DNA from: Methylobacterium pseudosasicola
GTDB taxonomy: Bacteria; Pseudomonadota; Alphaproteobacteria; Rhizobiales; Beijerinckiaceae
Assembly (NCBI RefSeq): GCF_900114535.1
Contig: NZ_FOTK01000008.1
Location: forward strand, 146,849-210,848
Length of the DNA stretch: 64,000 nt
Reading direction: 5' to 3'
The notes under the pieces were generated by a model. That model was not told the origin of the DNA, searched no databases, and saw only the letters and a program-made list of their open reading frames with translations. A program made the translations under genes and the position numbers. Positions 43,372 to 51,378 of the stretch are shown piece after piece. Each line of letters opens with the position of its first letter. The stretch's first letter is position 1.

Positions 43372-44072
43372 GCTCGGCTCCGCAGATCAAAAGATTAGCC
43401 GGCCCTTTGTTCGCCCGGCATAACAATCTGGTGATGGTCGCCGGAAACATCGTATGTTTCTGCCCAGTTACACACTGCACTCGGTATGTTTACATCGATA
43501 ATCGACCAAAGCGAGGTTACTTCACCGTCGAATGGCATGTCGACACCCTGTTTGAGCCTTCGGACTCTGCCTACATCGCCTTGGGTAGAACGTTCGGCCT
43601 GCTTGGCCGGTCGCTGCGCTACCGGCCCGAGGGGCAGACCGGTCTCTTCGAGTGGGATGACCCGACCATGCCCGGCGATTTCGTCGATCAGGTCGAGGCC
43701 GAGATCCTACCTCTGTTCGACAGCCTCGACACTTTGGAGAAGACGATCGCGTTCCTGCGCCCACACCCGCAGAACCCCTTCGCAAACTATCCGCCCTGGA
43801 AGACGCTCATGCATGTCGCCCTCGGCGAGATTTCGGCCGCACAAGCGACGTGGCAGGCCGTGATGCATCATTACGTGACCGGAACGGTCCTCCAGGACGC
43901 TCGGAGCCAACGCCAGTACGATCAGTGGTGCTTGTTGACCGAGCCGCTGATGGCTGACGATCGCGCGGCATTGGCGCGGTTGCTGCACGGCTGGGAGGCC
44001 TCCAACGTCATCGGCACGAAGCTTGAGTCTTATTGGCTTCCGACACCGTTCCCACTTGAACTCGGTGCGTGA
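43368..44072 (+). CDS. Candidate immunity protein for the upstream toxin
   Basis: A 234-residue soluble protein whose ATG overlaps the stop of the putative toxin gene by four bases, a common arrangement for toxin-immunity pairs. No family is recognised. Aromatic and acidic residues are frequent (GYFTVEWHVDTLFEPSDSAY, EILPLFDSLDTLEKTIAFL, QYDQWCLLTEPLM), as in many immunity proteins. There is no signal peptide or membrane helix. Local GC content is clearly lower (27 of 60 bases at 43441-43500), pointing to recent transfer. It could instead be an unrelated partner protein. Confidence 0.55.
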   Translation: MSSAPQIKRLAGPLFARHNNLVMVAGNIVCFCPVTHCTRYVYIDNRPKRGYFTVEWHVDTLFEPSDSAYIALGRTFGLLGRSLRYRPEGQTGLFEWDDPTMPGDFVDQVEAEILPLFDSLDTLEKTIAFLRPHPQNPFANYPPWKTLMHVALGEISAAQATWQAVMHHYVTGTVLQDARSQRQYDQWCLLTEPLMADDRAALARLLHGWEASNVIGTKLESYWLPTPFPLELGA

Positions 44073-44125
44073 AGTATCGTCTGACGGGTTGAAGATCGCA
44101 GCATACAGTGCACGACAGCAAACGA

Positions 44126-44800
44126 TCACTCCGGCCAGCGCAAAGCCGCCGCCGCCGCCAGCGTGCCGACTACGGCGGCGATCAGGGTCAGCGCCGCCAA
44201 CACCGCCAGCGGCACCAGGAACGGCACCGTGCCGCCCGTCGCCGCCTGGGCGGCCGAGACGCCGAAGATCAGGCTCGGAATCATCAGCGGCAGGACCAAG
44301 ACGGCGAGAATCAGCCCGCCCCGGCGAATCGAGGCAGTCAGCGCCGCTCCGACCGCACCGATGAAGCTGAGCGCCGGGGTTCCGGCGAGCAGCGTCAGCG
44401 CCGTGGCGCCCATGGCGGTGCCGTCCAGGGCGACGAGGAGGCCGAAGAGCGGCGAGGCGAGCGCCAGGGGCAGACCGGTGGTCAGCCAATGGGCCGTGAC
44501 CTTGGCGAGCACGATGCCTTCGAGGGGCACCGGGGCGGCACTCATCAGGTCGAGGGAGCCGTCCTCCTCGTCGGCCTGAAACAGTCGGTCGAGGCCGATC
44601 AGGGTCGAGAGCACCGCGGCGAGCCAGAGGATCGCGGGTCCGATCCGCGACAGCAGGTTGAGGTCGGGCCCCAGCGCGAACGGCACCAGGGCGACGATCA
44701 TCAGGAAGAACACCAGCGACAGGGCACCGGAGCCGCCGACCCGACCGGCCAGGCGCAGGTCGCGGGCGATCAGGGCGAGGATCGCGCGGGTCACGCCCAA
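44126..44800 (-). CDS. ccmB: Heme exporter membrane subunit CcmB
   Basis: A 224-residue protein with six predicted membrane helices. With CcmA, CcmC and CcmD it takes part in handing heme to CcmE in cytochrome c maturation system I. Family segments include ALGPDLNLLSRIGPAILWLAA, FQADEEDGSLDLMSAAP and a late LVLPLMIPSLIFGVSAAQA. Its start overlaps the ccmA 3' end by ten bases, the typical ccmAB order. ccmC and later genes are not seen downstream in the window. Confidence 0.95.
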   Translation of the reverse strand: MGVTRAILALIARDLRLAGRVGGSGALSLVFFLMIVALVPFALGPDLNLLSRIGPAILWLAAVLSTLIGLDRLFQADEEDGSLDLMSAAPVPLEGIVLAKVTAHWLTTGLPLALASPLFGLLVALDGTAMGATALTLLAGTPALSFIGAVGAALTASIRRGGLILAVLVLPLMIPSLIFGVSAAQAATGGTVPFLVPLAVLAALTLIAAVVGTLAAAAALRWPE

Positions 44801-45426
44801 TCCTCCAGGGGCTCGGGCTCCGGAGCGGCCGACGCCTCGATGCGCAGCTCTGCCGCCCCGTCGAGGCCGAGCGCCTGGTGGGTGGCGGCGATCACGAGGC
44901 CGCCGCCGGCCCGATGCGCCGCCATCAGGCCGGCAAGCAAGACCTGCGAGGCGGTGTCCAGGGCCGCGGTCGGCTCGTCGAGGAGCCAGAGCGGGCGCTC
45001 GCAGACCAGCAGCCGCGCCAAGGCCACCCGCCGCCTCTGGCCGGCCGACAGGTAGCCCACCGGCAGGTCGTGGGCATGGCCGAGGCCGAGCTGCTCCAGC
45101 GCATCCCGGGGCGACAGGCGCGGCGCACCGAGGAGTTTTTGGGCGAACAGCAGGTTCTCGCCGGCGGTCAGCGAACTCTTCAGCCCGTCGCGATGGCCGA
45201 CGACGTGGAGAAATTCCGGCAGGCTCGCCTCGCCGACCTCGGCCACGTCGATGCGCCCGGCATCTGGCCGCAAGCGGCCCGACAGGATCGCGAGCAGGCT
45301 CGATTTCCCGGCGCCGTTCCGCCCGGTCACCGCCAGGGCATCACCCGGCCCGAGGGCGAAGGCCAGACCGGAAAAAATGCGGCGCCCGGAGCGGCGGCAG
45401 GCGAGATTGTCCACGCTGAGCCGCAC
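44791..45426 (-). CDS. ccmA: Heme exporter ATP-binding protein CcmA
   Basis: A 211-residue ABC ATPase. Walker A is in VTGRNGAGKSSLLAI, the signature LSAGQRRRVALARLL follows, and Walker B LWLLDEPTAALD is complete. CcmA powers release of heme-loaded CcmE in cytochrome c biogenesis. The GTG at 45426 (VRLSVDNLACRR) is preferred as start. An upstream in-frame extension to 45549 has poor protein character and would run into the divergent gene at 45537. ccmB follows with a short overlap. Confidence 0.93.
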   Translation of the reverse strand: MRLSVDNLACRRSGRRIFSGLAFALGPGDALAVTGRNGAGKSSLLAILSGRLRPDAGRIDVAEVGEASLPEFLHVVGHRDGLKSSLTAGENLLFAQKLLGAPRLSPRDALEQLGLGHAHDLPVGYLSAGQRRRVALARLLVCERPLWLLDEPTAALDTASQVLLAGLMAAHRAGGGLVIAATHQALGLDGAAELRIEASAAPEPEPLEDWA

Positions 45427-45536
45427 CCGATACCCCACCCTCTCCCGCCGACGCGCGGCGCCTCCATGCCCGATTGCGGCCCGCAACGGAACCGTGCCGC
45501 TACGCTGCGTCTTTTTCTCCGGTACCGGAGGCTCCG

Positions 45537-45719
45537 ATGAACGAGGCACACAACCCGACCGAGGCCGAAGTCGCCGCGACGGCGGATGCGATGGCAGGCC
45601 GGGCGCTGGTCGAGGCGCGGATGGCGCTCTGCACGTCCGAGGAACAGGCGGCGTTCTGGGAGGCGGTGGGGCGCTGCTTCGGCGGCGGCAAGCCGCCCGA
45701 CATGCAGGCCGCCGACTGA
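45537..45719 (+). CDS. Small acidic protein of unknown function
   Basis: A 60-residue protein starting at ATG 45537, with a GGAGG-like site shortly before it. It is helical and acidic (TEAEVAATADAMAGRALVEA, CTSEEQAAFWEAVGRCFGGG). It is divergent from ccmA and convergent with trmJ, abutting the latter's stop. No family is recognised. Codon use is like its neighbours. Confidence 0.6.
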   Translation: MNEAHNPTEAEVAATADAMAGRALVEARMALCTSEEQAAFWEAVGRCFGGGKPPDMQAAD

Positions 45720-46493
45720 TCAGGTCCCCTTTCGCGTCAGCGCCCGCAGCGCGCCGCGGAAAGTGCGGACATCCTGCTCGGTCAGGCTCATGCGGTGGAG
45801 CATGTCGCGCATGTTGCGGGCGATGATCTCCCGCTTTTCCGGCGGGTAGAACCGGGCTTCGTCGAGGGCCGTCTCCAGGCTGCCGAACAGCGACATCAGC
45901 GCCTCGCGGGTGGCCGGCGGCGACAGCAGCTCCCCCGAGAACGGCAGGACCGCCCGCCCGCTGGCCTGGCGCCAGGCATACCCGACCAGCAGTACCGCCT
46001 GCGCGAGATTCAGCGAGGGGAAGTCCGGCGAGACCGGGAAGGTGATGATCGCATCGGCCAGCGAGACCTCGTCATTGGTGAGCCCCACCCGCTCGCGGCC
46101 GAACATCACCGCATTGCGTTGCCCCTCCCGGGCGACCAGCTCGCCCATGGCGGCCTCCGGGGCGAAGACCCGCTTCATCTGTCCGCGCTCGCGGGCCGTG
46201 GTGGCAAGGACGTAGTGCAGGTCACCGATCGCCTCGGCGACGCTGCCGTGGATCGTCGCCCGGTCGAGCACGTGGGTCGCGCCCGAGGCCGCCTCGCGCA
46301 CGCCCTTCTTGGGCCAGCCGTTCTTCGGGTTGACCAGACGCAACTCCGACAGGCCGAAATTCGCCATGGCCCGGGCGGTCATGCCAATATTCTCGGCGAG
46401 CTGCGGCTCCACCAGGATCACCACCGGGGCGATCCCCGGCGGCACCTCGGTGATCTTCGTCGGCTTCTCGCTCGATGCGTCTGGGGTCGTCAT
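45720..46493 (-). CDS. trmJ: tRNA/rRNA 2'-O-methyltransferase, TrmJ type (SpoU family)
   Basis: A 257-residue SPOUT methyltransferase. TrmJ methylates position 32 of tRNA anticodon loops using SAM. The ATG at 46493 (MTTPDASSEKPT) is used. Motif 1 is LVEPQLAENIGMTARAMANF, motif 2 is NAVMFGRERVGLTNDEV and motif 3 is FPSLNLAQAVLLVGYAW, together giving the knotted SAM site. The length and extra C-terminal helices fit TrmJ better than TrmH or TrmL. The precise tRNA set cannot be read from sequence. Confidence 0.9.
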   Translation of the reverse strand: MTTPDASSEKPTKITEVPPGIAPVVILVEPQLAENIGMTARAMANFGLSELRLVNPKNGWPKKGVREAASGATHVLDRATIHGSVAEAIGDLHYVLATTARERGQMKRVFAPEAAMGELVAREGQRNAVMFGRERVGLTNDEVSLADAIITFPVSPDFPSLNLAQAVLLVGYAWRQASGRAVLPFSGELLSPPATREALMSLFGSLETALDEARFYPPEKREIIARNMRDMLHRMSLTEQDVRTFRGALRALTRKGT

Positions 46494-46690
46494 GCCGGCC
46501 CTCTGGCACAGGGGGCGACCGCCCGTCGAGGGCCGGGTGACGAAGCCGGCCGGATGACAGCCCGCGCCTTCCGCTGCCGAAAAGGTCGCGCTATGTCGCC
46601 GGGGCGATACGGACCCGGTCGATATTCGGGCGGGCGACCGCACGGCCCTTGCATGCCGTGCGCGGGGACAACGCGAGAAGGCATCGGTCC

Positions 46691-47905
46691 ATGGCGAAGA
46701 TCAAGGTAGCGAACCCCGTCGTTGAACTCGACGGCGACGAGATGACCCGGATCATCTGGGCCGAGATCAAGAACAAGCTCATCCATCCCTATCTCGACGT
46801 CGACCTCGAGTATTACGACCTCGGCGTGGAGCATCGCGACGCCACCAACGACAAGGTCACAGTGGACGCCGCCGAAGCGATCAAGCGCCACGGCGTCGGC
46901 GTGAAATGCGCCACCATCACCCCTGACGAGCAGCGGGTGAAGGAGTTCAATCTTAAGGAGATGTGGCGCTCGCCCAACGGCACGATCCGCAACATCCTGG
47001 GCGGCGTGATCTTCCGCGAGCCGATCATCTGCAAGAACGTGCCGCGGCTCGTGCCCGGCTGGACCCAGCCCTTCGTGATCGGCCGCCATGCCTACGGCGA
47101 CCAGTATCGCGCTACCGATTTCAAGGTGCCCGGCAAGGGGCGCCTGACCATCAAGTTCGAGGGCGACGACGGCACCGTCATCGAGAAGGAGGTGTTCAAG
47201 TTCCCGGACGCCGGCGTCGCGATGTCGATGTACAATCTCGACCAGTCGATCATCGACTTCGCCCGCGCCTCGCTGAATTACGGCCTGGCCCGCAAGTACC
47301 CGGTCTACCTGTCGACCAAGAACACCATCCTCAAGGCCTATGACGGCCGGTTCAAGGACCTGTTCCAGAAGGTCTACGAGGAGGAGTTCGAGGCCAAGTT
47401 CAAGCCGCTCGGGATCACCTACGAGCACCGCCTGATCGACGACATGGTCGCCTCCTGCCTGAAATGGTCGGGCGGCTACGTCTGGGCCTGCAAGAACTAC
47501 GACGGCGACGTGCAGTCGGACACCGCCGCGCAGGGTTTTGGCTCGCTCGGCCTGATGACCTCGGTGCTGATGACCCCGGACGGCCAGACCGTCGAGGCCG
47601 AGGCCGCCCACGGCACCGTCACCCGCCACTACCGCGAGCACCAGAAGGGCCGCGAGACCTCGACCAACTCGATCGCCTCGATCTTTGCCTGGACCCGCGG
47701 CCTGTCGCACCGGGCCAAGCTCGACAACAATGACGAGTTGGCGAAGTTCTCGGCGACGCTGGAGAAGGTCTGCGTCGACACCGTCGAGGCCGGTCACATG
47801 ACCAAGGATCTCGCGCTCCTGGTCGGCCCCGACCAGAAGTGGCTCTCGACCACGGGCTTCCTCGATAAGGTCGATCAGAACCTGAAGAGCGCGATGGGCG
47901 TCTGA
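46691..47905 (+). CDS. icd: Isocitrate dehydrogenase (NADP)
   Basis: A 404-residue enzyme of the TCA cycle that oxidises isocitrate to 2-oxoglutarate and gives NADPH. It belongs to the dimeric, eukaryote-like subfamily found in alphaproteobacteria, shown by [47 protein letters not shown] and [15 protein letters not shown]. The metal-binding segment [14 protein letters not shown] and the NADP region [19 protein letters not shown] are complete. The ATG at 46691 gives the standard N terminus. A strong terminator follows. Its 2-oxoglutarate product feeds the glutamate synthase seen earlier in the window. Confidence 0.98.
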   Translation: MAKIKVANPVVELDGDEMTRIIWAEIKNKLIHPYLDVDLEYYDLGVEHRDATNDKVTVDAAEAIKRHGVGVKCATITPDEQRVKEFNLKEMWRSPNGTIRNILGGVIFREPIICKNVPRLVPGWTQPFVIGRHAYGDQYRATDFKVPGKGRLTIKFEGDDGTVIEKEVFKFPDAGVAMSMYNLDQSIIDFARASLNYGLARKYPVYLSTKNTILKAYDGRFKDLFQKVYEEEFEAKFKPLGITYEHRLIDDMVASCLKWSGGYVWACKNYDGDVQSDTAAQGFGSLGLMTSVLMTPDGQTVEAEAAHGTVTRHYREHQKGRETSTNSIASIFAWTRGLSHRAKLDNNDELAKFSATLEKVCVDTVEAGHMTKDLALLVGPDQKWLSTTGFLDKVDQNLKSAMGV

Positions 47906-47930
47906 GACGACTTTTCGGTTAAGGCTTGAG

Positions 47931-47961
47931 CGGCGGGCGCCTCCAGGGCGCCCGCCGTTTT
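47931..47961 (+). terminator. Intrinsic terminator of icd
   Basis: A perfect 11-base stem (CGGCGGGCGCC / GGCGCCCGCCG) with a 5-base loop is followed by TTTT. It begins 25 bases after the icd stop, and the T-run touches the stop codon of the convergent permease gene. Confidence 0.9.
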
Positions 47962-48899
47962 CATGTCGTCGTCCGGCGGGGCCGGCCGAGCGCCAGGGCG
48001 GTCGCCGCCAGCGTCACCGCCATCCCCACGGCCTCGGCCATATCGATGCGCTCCCCGGCAAAGGCGTAGCCGATCAGGACGGCGATCACCGGGCTGACGA
48101 AGGCGTAGAGCCCGGCCCGGAACGCGCCCCAGTCGCGCAGCAGCATCAGGAAGATCGGGAAGGCGATCAGCGATCCGCCGCCGACCATCACGGCGAGCCC
48201 CTGCAGGACGCGCGGGTCTGGGAGGGCGGCGAAGCGGGCCGGATCCCAGCCCTCCACGGCCAGCGAGATCGGGATCAGCCCGAGCGTGCCGAGGCCCGAT
48301 TGCCAGAAGGCCAGCACGACCGGCGGAGTCACGCGCACCAGCGGGCGACTGATCACCGTGCCCCAGGCATAGGCGAACGTGCCGAGCGCCACCGCCGCGA
48401 GGCCGATTGCAGCCTGCCCGCCCTCCCCGCCGGTGCCGAGGCGGCTGGAGAACAGCAGGCTTAAGCCGGCGAGGCCGAGGATGATGGCTGCGACCCGGAG
48501 CGGGGTGATCGGCTCCTGCCGGTAGGCCGCCCCGATGCCGATCAAGAAGATCGGAATCAGCCCGAGATTGACCACGGCGGCCAGCCCGCTCGGGGCCTGC
48601 GCGAGCCCCCAGAACACAAGGGCGTAGCAGGCCGTGGTGATGAGCATCGAGGCCGCCAGGACGCGCCCCGGTTGCTCGACCCGCAGCGTGAAACCGCGCA
48701 GCCGCGCCAGCACGAGAAACCCGAGCGCCGCGAAACTGAAGCGGAGGCAGGCGAAGAAGATCGGCGGCAGGACCTCCATGGCGAGCTTGGTCGGCAGCCA
48801 ACCGGCGCCCCAGATGAACGCCATGAGGAGGAAGGCGAAGATCCGGCTCGATTCCGCCGGCCGTCGCCCGGCCGCATCGGCCAGCGATGCTTCAGACAT
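47961..48899 (-). CDS. DMT-family permease (EamA domain)
   Basis: A 312-residue membrane protein with ten predicted helices in two EamA repeats, the form of drug/metabolite transporters. The first repeat contains FLLMAFIWGAGWLPTKLAME, and the second begins near QAAIGLAAVALGTFAYAWGT with FVSPVIAVLIGYAFAGE. Substrate cannot be assigned; relatives export amino acids or metabolites. The C terminus is Arg-rich. Between its start and the next gene (49174) lie 274 bases without a convincing gene. Confidence 0.85.
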   Translation of the reverse strand: MSEASLADAAGRRPAESSRIFAFLLMAFIWGAGWLPTKLAMEVLPPIFFACLRFSFAALGFLVLARLRGFTLRVEQPGRVLAASMLITTACYALVFWGLAQAPSGLAAVVNLGLIPIFLIGIGAAYRQEPITPLRVAAIILGLAGLSLLFSSRLGTGGEGGQAAIGLAAVALGTFAYAWGTVISRPLVRVTPPVVLAFWQSGLGTLGLIPISLAVEGWDPARFAALPDPRVLQGLAVMVGGGSLIAFPIFLMLLRDWGAFRAGLYAFVSPVIAVLIGYAFAGERIDMAEAVGMAVTLAATALALGRPRRTTT

Positions 48900-49173
48900 C
48901 GGCCGCCGCCCTGGCGCCCGCGCAATCGATCATCGGCCGGGAGACCATCACGGTCGGGGTCCTGCACGTCGTCGCGACCATCGGCGGAACTCGCCCGGCG
49001 CCAGACCCTATGCACCGCATCCCGACCTCGACCTTCAATTCCCGGCCGATCCGGATAGACCGGCCGTGGGTCGAACTGGCGCCCTGGTCCGGGACGGTCA
49101 ATCGCGCGCCGAGCACAGCAGGCGCGAGTTCCAAGCAGGGGCCACGGCGCAATGAGCCGCAGCCCCTGCCTGA

Positions 49174-49341
49174 TCAGGCTTCCGCCTGACGATCCGGCCC
49201 GCAACTCTCCGCGAGCGCGCGGCCGACCTCGATCAGCAACAGGTCGATCGCGGCCCGCATCAGCGGGTCGCCGACCGAATCGATCAGGTCGCGCACCGTC
49301 AGGCACTGGGCCGCGAGGGTGTCCAGCGGGGCATCATTCAT
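49174..49341 (-). CDS. Small protein downstream of luxI
   Basis: A 55-residue protein starting at the ATG ending at 49341, only 14 bases after the luxI stop, so it is almost certainly co-transcribed with it. It is predicted as two helices (LDTLAAQCLTVRDLIDSVGD, then MRAAIDLLLIEVGRALAESC). The layout, a synthase gene followed by a tiny ORF, resembles cinI-cinS of Rhizobium, where CinS modulates a partner regulator. That is an analogy of position, not of sequence. It is too small to assign by motif. Confidence 0.6.
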   Translation of the reverse strand: MNDAPLDTLAAQCLTVRDLIDSVGDPLMRAAIDLLLIEVGRALAESCGPDRQAEA

Positions 49342-49355
49342 GTTGGGACTTCTCA

Positions 49356-49979
49356 TCAGGCAGCCAGGTAGGCCGGCTCGGACACGAGGACGGAGCGGCT
49401 GTCGCCATGCACCGTGCGGAGGCGCGCCAGGGTGCGCTCGTCGAAGGCGGCGGTGGCCGCCATGATCTCCTCGCCGCCGATCAGCACCGGCAGGCCCAGC
49501 GGCTGGGCGCGGAAATGCAGCTGGATGACGTGGATCATGTAGAGGGTCGGCATCTGCAGCAGCAGGCCGGTGAGGCCGTGCGCCATGCCCCACTCGACGA
49601 TGCCGGTGAGCAGCGCGATCGAGACTGGGTTGACCACCCGGCCCCGGGCACGGTGCGAGCGGGCCACGCCCTGGCGGGTCCATTCCCAGAGATGGGGACC
49701 GGCAGGCCGCTCGCCCTCGCAGAGCTGCGGATAGACGTCGGACAGGAGGTGCGGGCGGGTGGTCGGCAGCAGGCGGCTGTAGCCGATGACCCTGTCGCCC
49801 TCCATGGCCAGGAAGTGCACCGCGTGGGCCGTGTCGAACTGGTCGATCTCGCGCCCGTCCGGCCGGGCCAGATCGGTCCAGCCCTTCTCCTCGACGAAGA
49901 TTTCGTGCCGCAGGCGCCAAGCCTGCTCCATCGCGCCGGCATATTGCAGCGCGTTGGCGGGGGTGACCACATGGATCAT
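49356..49979 (-). CDS. Acyl-homoserine lactone synthase, LuxI family
   Basis: A 207-residue autoinducer synthase that makes an acyl-homoserine lactone from SAM and an acyl-ACP. The nearly invariant LuxI residues are all found: Arg24, Phe28 and Trp34 in WRLRHEIFVEEKGWTD, Asp46 and Asp49 in REIDQFDTAHAVH, Arg69 in VIGYSRLLPT, and Glu99 and Arg102 in LWEWTRQGV. The acyl chain length cannot be predicted. Upstream are luxR, a lux-box-like dyad and a hairpin covering the ribosome site. The small 55-residue gene follows. Confidence 0.95.
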   Translation of the reverse strand: MIHVVTPANALQYAGAMEQAWRLRHEIFVEEKGWTDLARPDGREIDQFDTAHAVHFLAMEGDRVIGYSRLLPTTRPHLLSDVYPQLCEGERPAGPHLWEWTRQGVARSHRARGRVVNPVSIALLTGIVEWGMAHGLTGLLLQMPTLYMIHVIQLHFRAQPLGLPVLIGGEEIMAATAAFDERTLARLRTVHGDSRSVLVSEPAYLAA

Positions 49980-49987
49980 GGAACAAC

Positions 49988-50008
49988 CTCACGTCTCTAT
50001 GGCGTGAG
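49988..50008 (-). promoter_or_regulatory. Hairpin covering the luxI ribosome binding site
   Basis: In the minus-strand message CTCACG (from 50008) pairs with CGTGAG (ending 49988) around a 9-base loop. The 3' arm contains the GAG of the Shine-Dalgarno GAGG at 49987-49990, which has ideal 7-base spacing to the luxI ATG. The structure would hide the ribosome site, suggesting translational control. Confidence 0.5.
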
Positions 50009-50035
50009 TGTCCCGCGTCGGTGGCCGGGTGTGTA

Positions 50036-50051
50036 CTACGTAAAACCGTAG
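50036..50051. promoter_or_regulatory. Lux-box-like dyad before luxI
   Basis: CTACG-TAAAAC-CGTAG is an inverted repeat with 5-base arms and a 6-base spacer, 57 bases upstream of the luxI start. Size, symmetry and position fit a LuxR-type binding site for autoinduction. The arms differ from the classical lux box, so this is a candidate only. Confidence 0.5.
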
Positions 50052-50133
50052 GGTCGCGTGCATCGAAAGCGGTCAATACAACCGCAAATATCGGCTGCGG
50101 GCGGCGGGGTGCCCGTCCGCGCTGGTGTTGCCT

Positions 50134-50910
50134 CTAGGTTATCAGGCCGGCCCGCAGCGCCTGGGCCACGGTATGCGCCTTGTTGACCGTGTCGAGCTTC
50201 GTGCGCGCCGAGCGCAGATGGTAATCGACCCCCGCCGCGGTGATGCCCATGACCATGCCGATCTCCACATCGGTCTTGCCCTCGGCGGCCCATTGCAGGG
50301 TTTCACGCTCCCGGGGCGACAGGCGCACCGGCTCGCCGGGCACCGGCCGGCTGTTCATCAGCAGCAACTGCCCGACGGCGTAGGTCGCCACCAGATTGAC
50401 CGCGATCCGGTCGGCCGCCTCGATCTCGATCGCCGCACCGGAGAAGCTGATGCCGCCCGGTTCGCCGTCGAGGGTGACGAACGGGATCGTCAGGCCGGCC
50501 CGGATGCCGAACTCGGTGGCCTCGTTCATCACGCGACCGGCCGCCGGAGTGTCGGGCTGCACGGCGCCCCAGTCGAATGGCACGGCGCTGGTGCAGAGGC
50601 GGCGAACCGTCGGGTCGTGCACCGCGTAGCCGCGGGCGACGTAACGGCGGGCCCATTCCTCCGGCATGGTGCTGGCCAGAACGTATCCGGCGTGACGCCG
50701 CGCCGGGAGGTTCGGCTCCGGCACGATGCCGGCCATGACGTAGGAAATCCCGTAGCCCCCGAGTGCGCCGACCAGCAGGCGGGCGATCTCGTCGGGCGTC
50801 GCGGCCCGGTCGAGATCACGTAAGACGTTGAACGTCCTGTCCAAATGTCTCGCTTGCGGCATGCTCGCCCCGAAATTTTGCACGTAGCGCGACAAATCGC
50901 TGGCCACCAC
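50134..50910 (-). CDS. LuxR-family autoinducer-responsive regulator
   Basis: A 258-residue regulator with an N-terminal autoinducer-binding domain (residues about 30-170) and a C-terminal LuxR helix-turn-helix. Ligand-pocket features are visible: MPEEWARRYVARGYAVHDP has the Trp, Tyr and Asp-Pro expected, and a second Trp is in VPFDWGAV. The DNA-binding domain begins LSPRERETLQWAAEGKTDVE and continues through YHLRSARTKLDTVN. It is upstream of luxI on the same strand with a 154-base gap holding the dyad, so it probably activates luxI. Confidence 0.94.
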   Translation of the reverse strand: MVASDLSRYVQNFGASMPQARHLDRTFNVLRDLDRAATPDEIARLLVGALGGYGISYVMAGIVPEPNLPARRHAGYVLASTMPEEWARRYVARGYAVHDPTVRRLCTSAVPFDWGAVQPDTPAAGRVMNEATEFGIRAGLTIPFVTLDGEPGGISFSGAAIEIEAADRIAVNLVATYAVGQLLLMNSRPVPGEPVRLSPRERETLQWAAEGKTDVEIGMVMGITAAGVDYHLRSARTKLDTVNKAHTVAQALRAGLIT

Positions 50911-51000
50911 AACCTTAGGATGGCATCTGCGGCGCTTCGGCGATAGGTTGTCGGCGAAATCTCTCCCGCGAGGCCGAATTCACTTCGGCTTCGATGTGTG

Positions 51001-51013
51001 ACCCGTATCGGGT
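51001..51013. promoter_or_regulatory. Short dyad before the XRE-like fragment
   Basis: ACCCG-TAT-CGGGT is a perfect 13-base dyad ending 15 bases before the start of the small gene at 51029. It overlaps the usual ribosome-site region. It may be an operator, or a chance repeat in GC-rich DNA. Confidence 0.3.
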
Positions 51014-51028
51014 GCGAGCTTCGAGCCA

Positions 51029-51259
51029 ATGATCGACGATGAGACGCCTCCGACGACGCGCTACCTGCTCGAACGCATCGCCCAGACTCTGGACGTGCCG
51101 CCCGCCTATTTCTTCCGCGTCGAGTCCACGCCGGCCGATCCGTCCGGGCCGAGCATCGCGCAGTGCGAGGAGGCCGCCTCCCTGTTCCGTGCGATCCGGT
51201 CGCCGACCCGCCGCGGCGCGGTGCTGAAGCTGCTCCGCGAGATGGCCGCCGATAGCTGA
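51029..51259 (+). CDS. Truncated XRE-type regulator (C-terminal part only)
   Basis: A 76-residue frame. It matches the back half of alphaproteobacterial XRE regulators: RYLLERIAQTLDVPPAYFF is like the last helices of the helix-turn-helix domain, and EEAASLFRAIRSPTRRGAVLKLLREMA is the usual C-terminal helix pair. The recognition helix part at the N terminus is absent. A stop codon at 50999-51001 in the same frame rules out a longer protein. It may be a decayed gene or a stand-alone dimerisation partner. Confidence 0.55.
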   Translation: MIDDETPPTTRYLLERIAQTLDVPPAYFFRVESTPADPSGPSIAQCEEAASLFRAIRSPTRRGAVLKLLREMAADS

Positions 51260-51378
51260 TCGCCCGCTCGTCCCGTCTGTCTTTGATTCTTAGGGACGTT
51301 ACGGCCTCTGCCGCCCTTGCGAGCGCAGGAAAAACCGGCCCCCCGCTCCGGCCGGAAACCGCAGCGGCTTTGCGCGGT

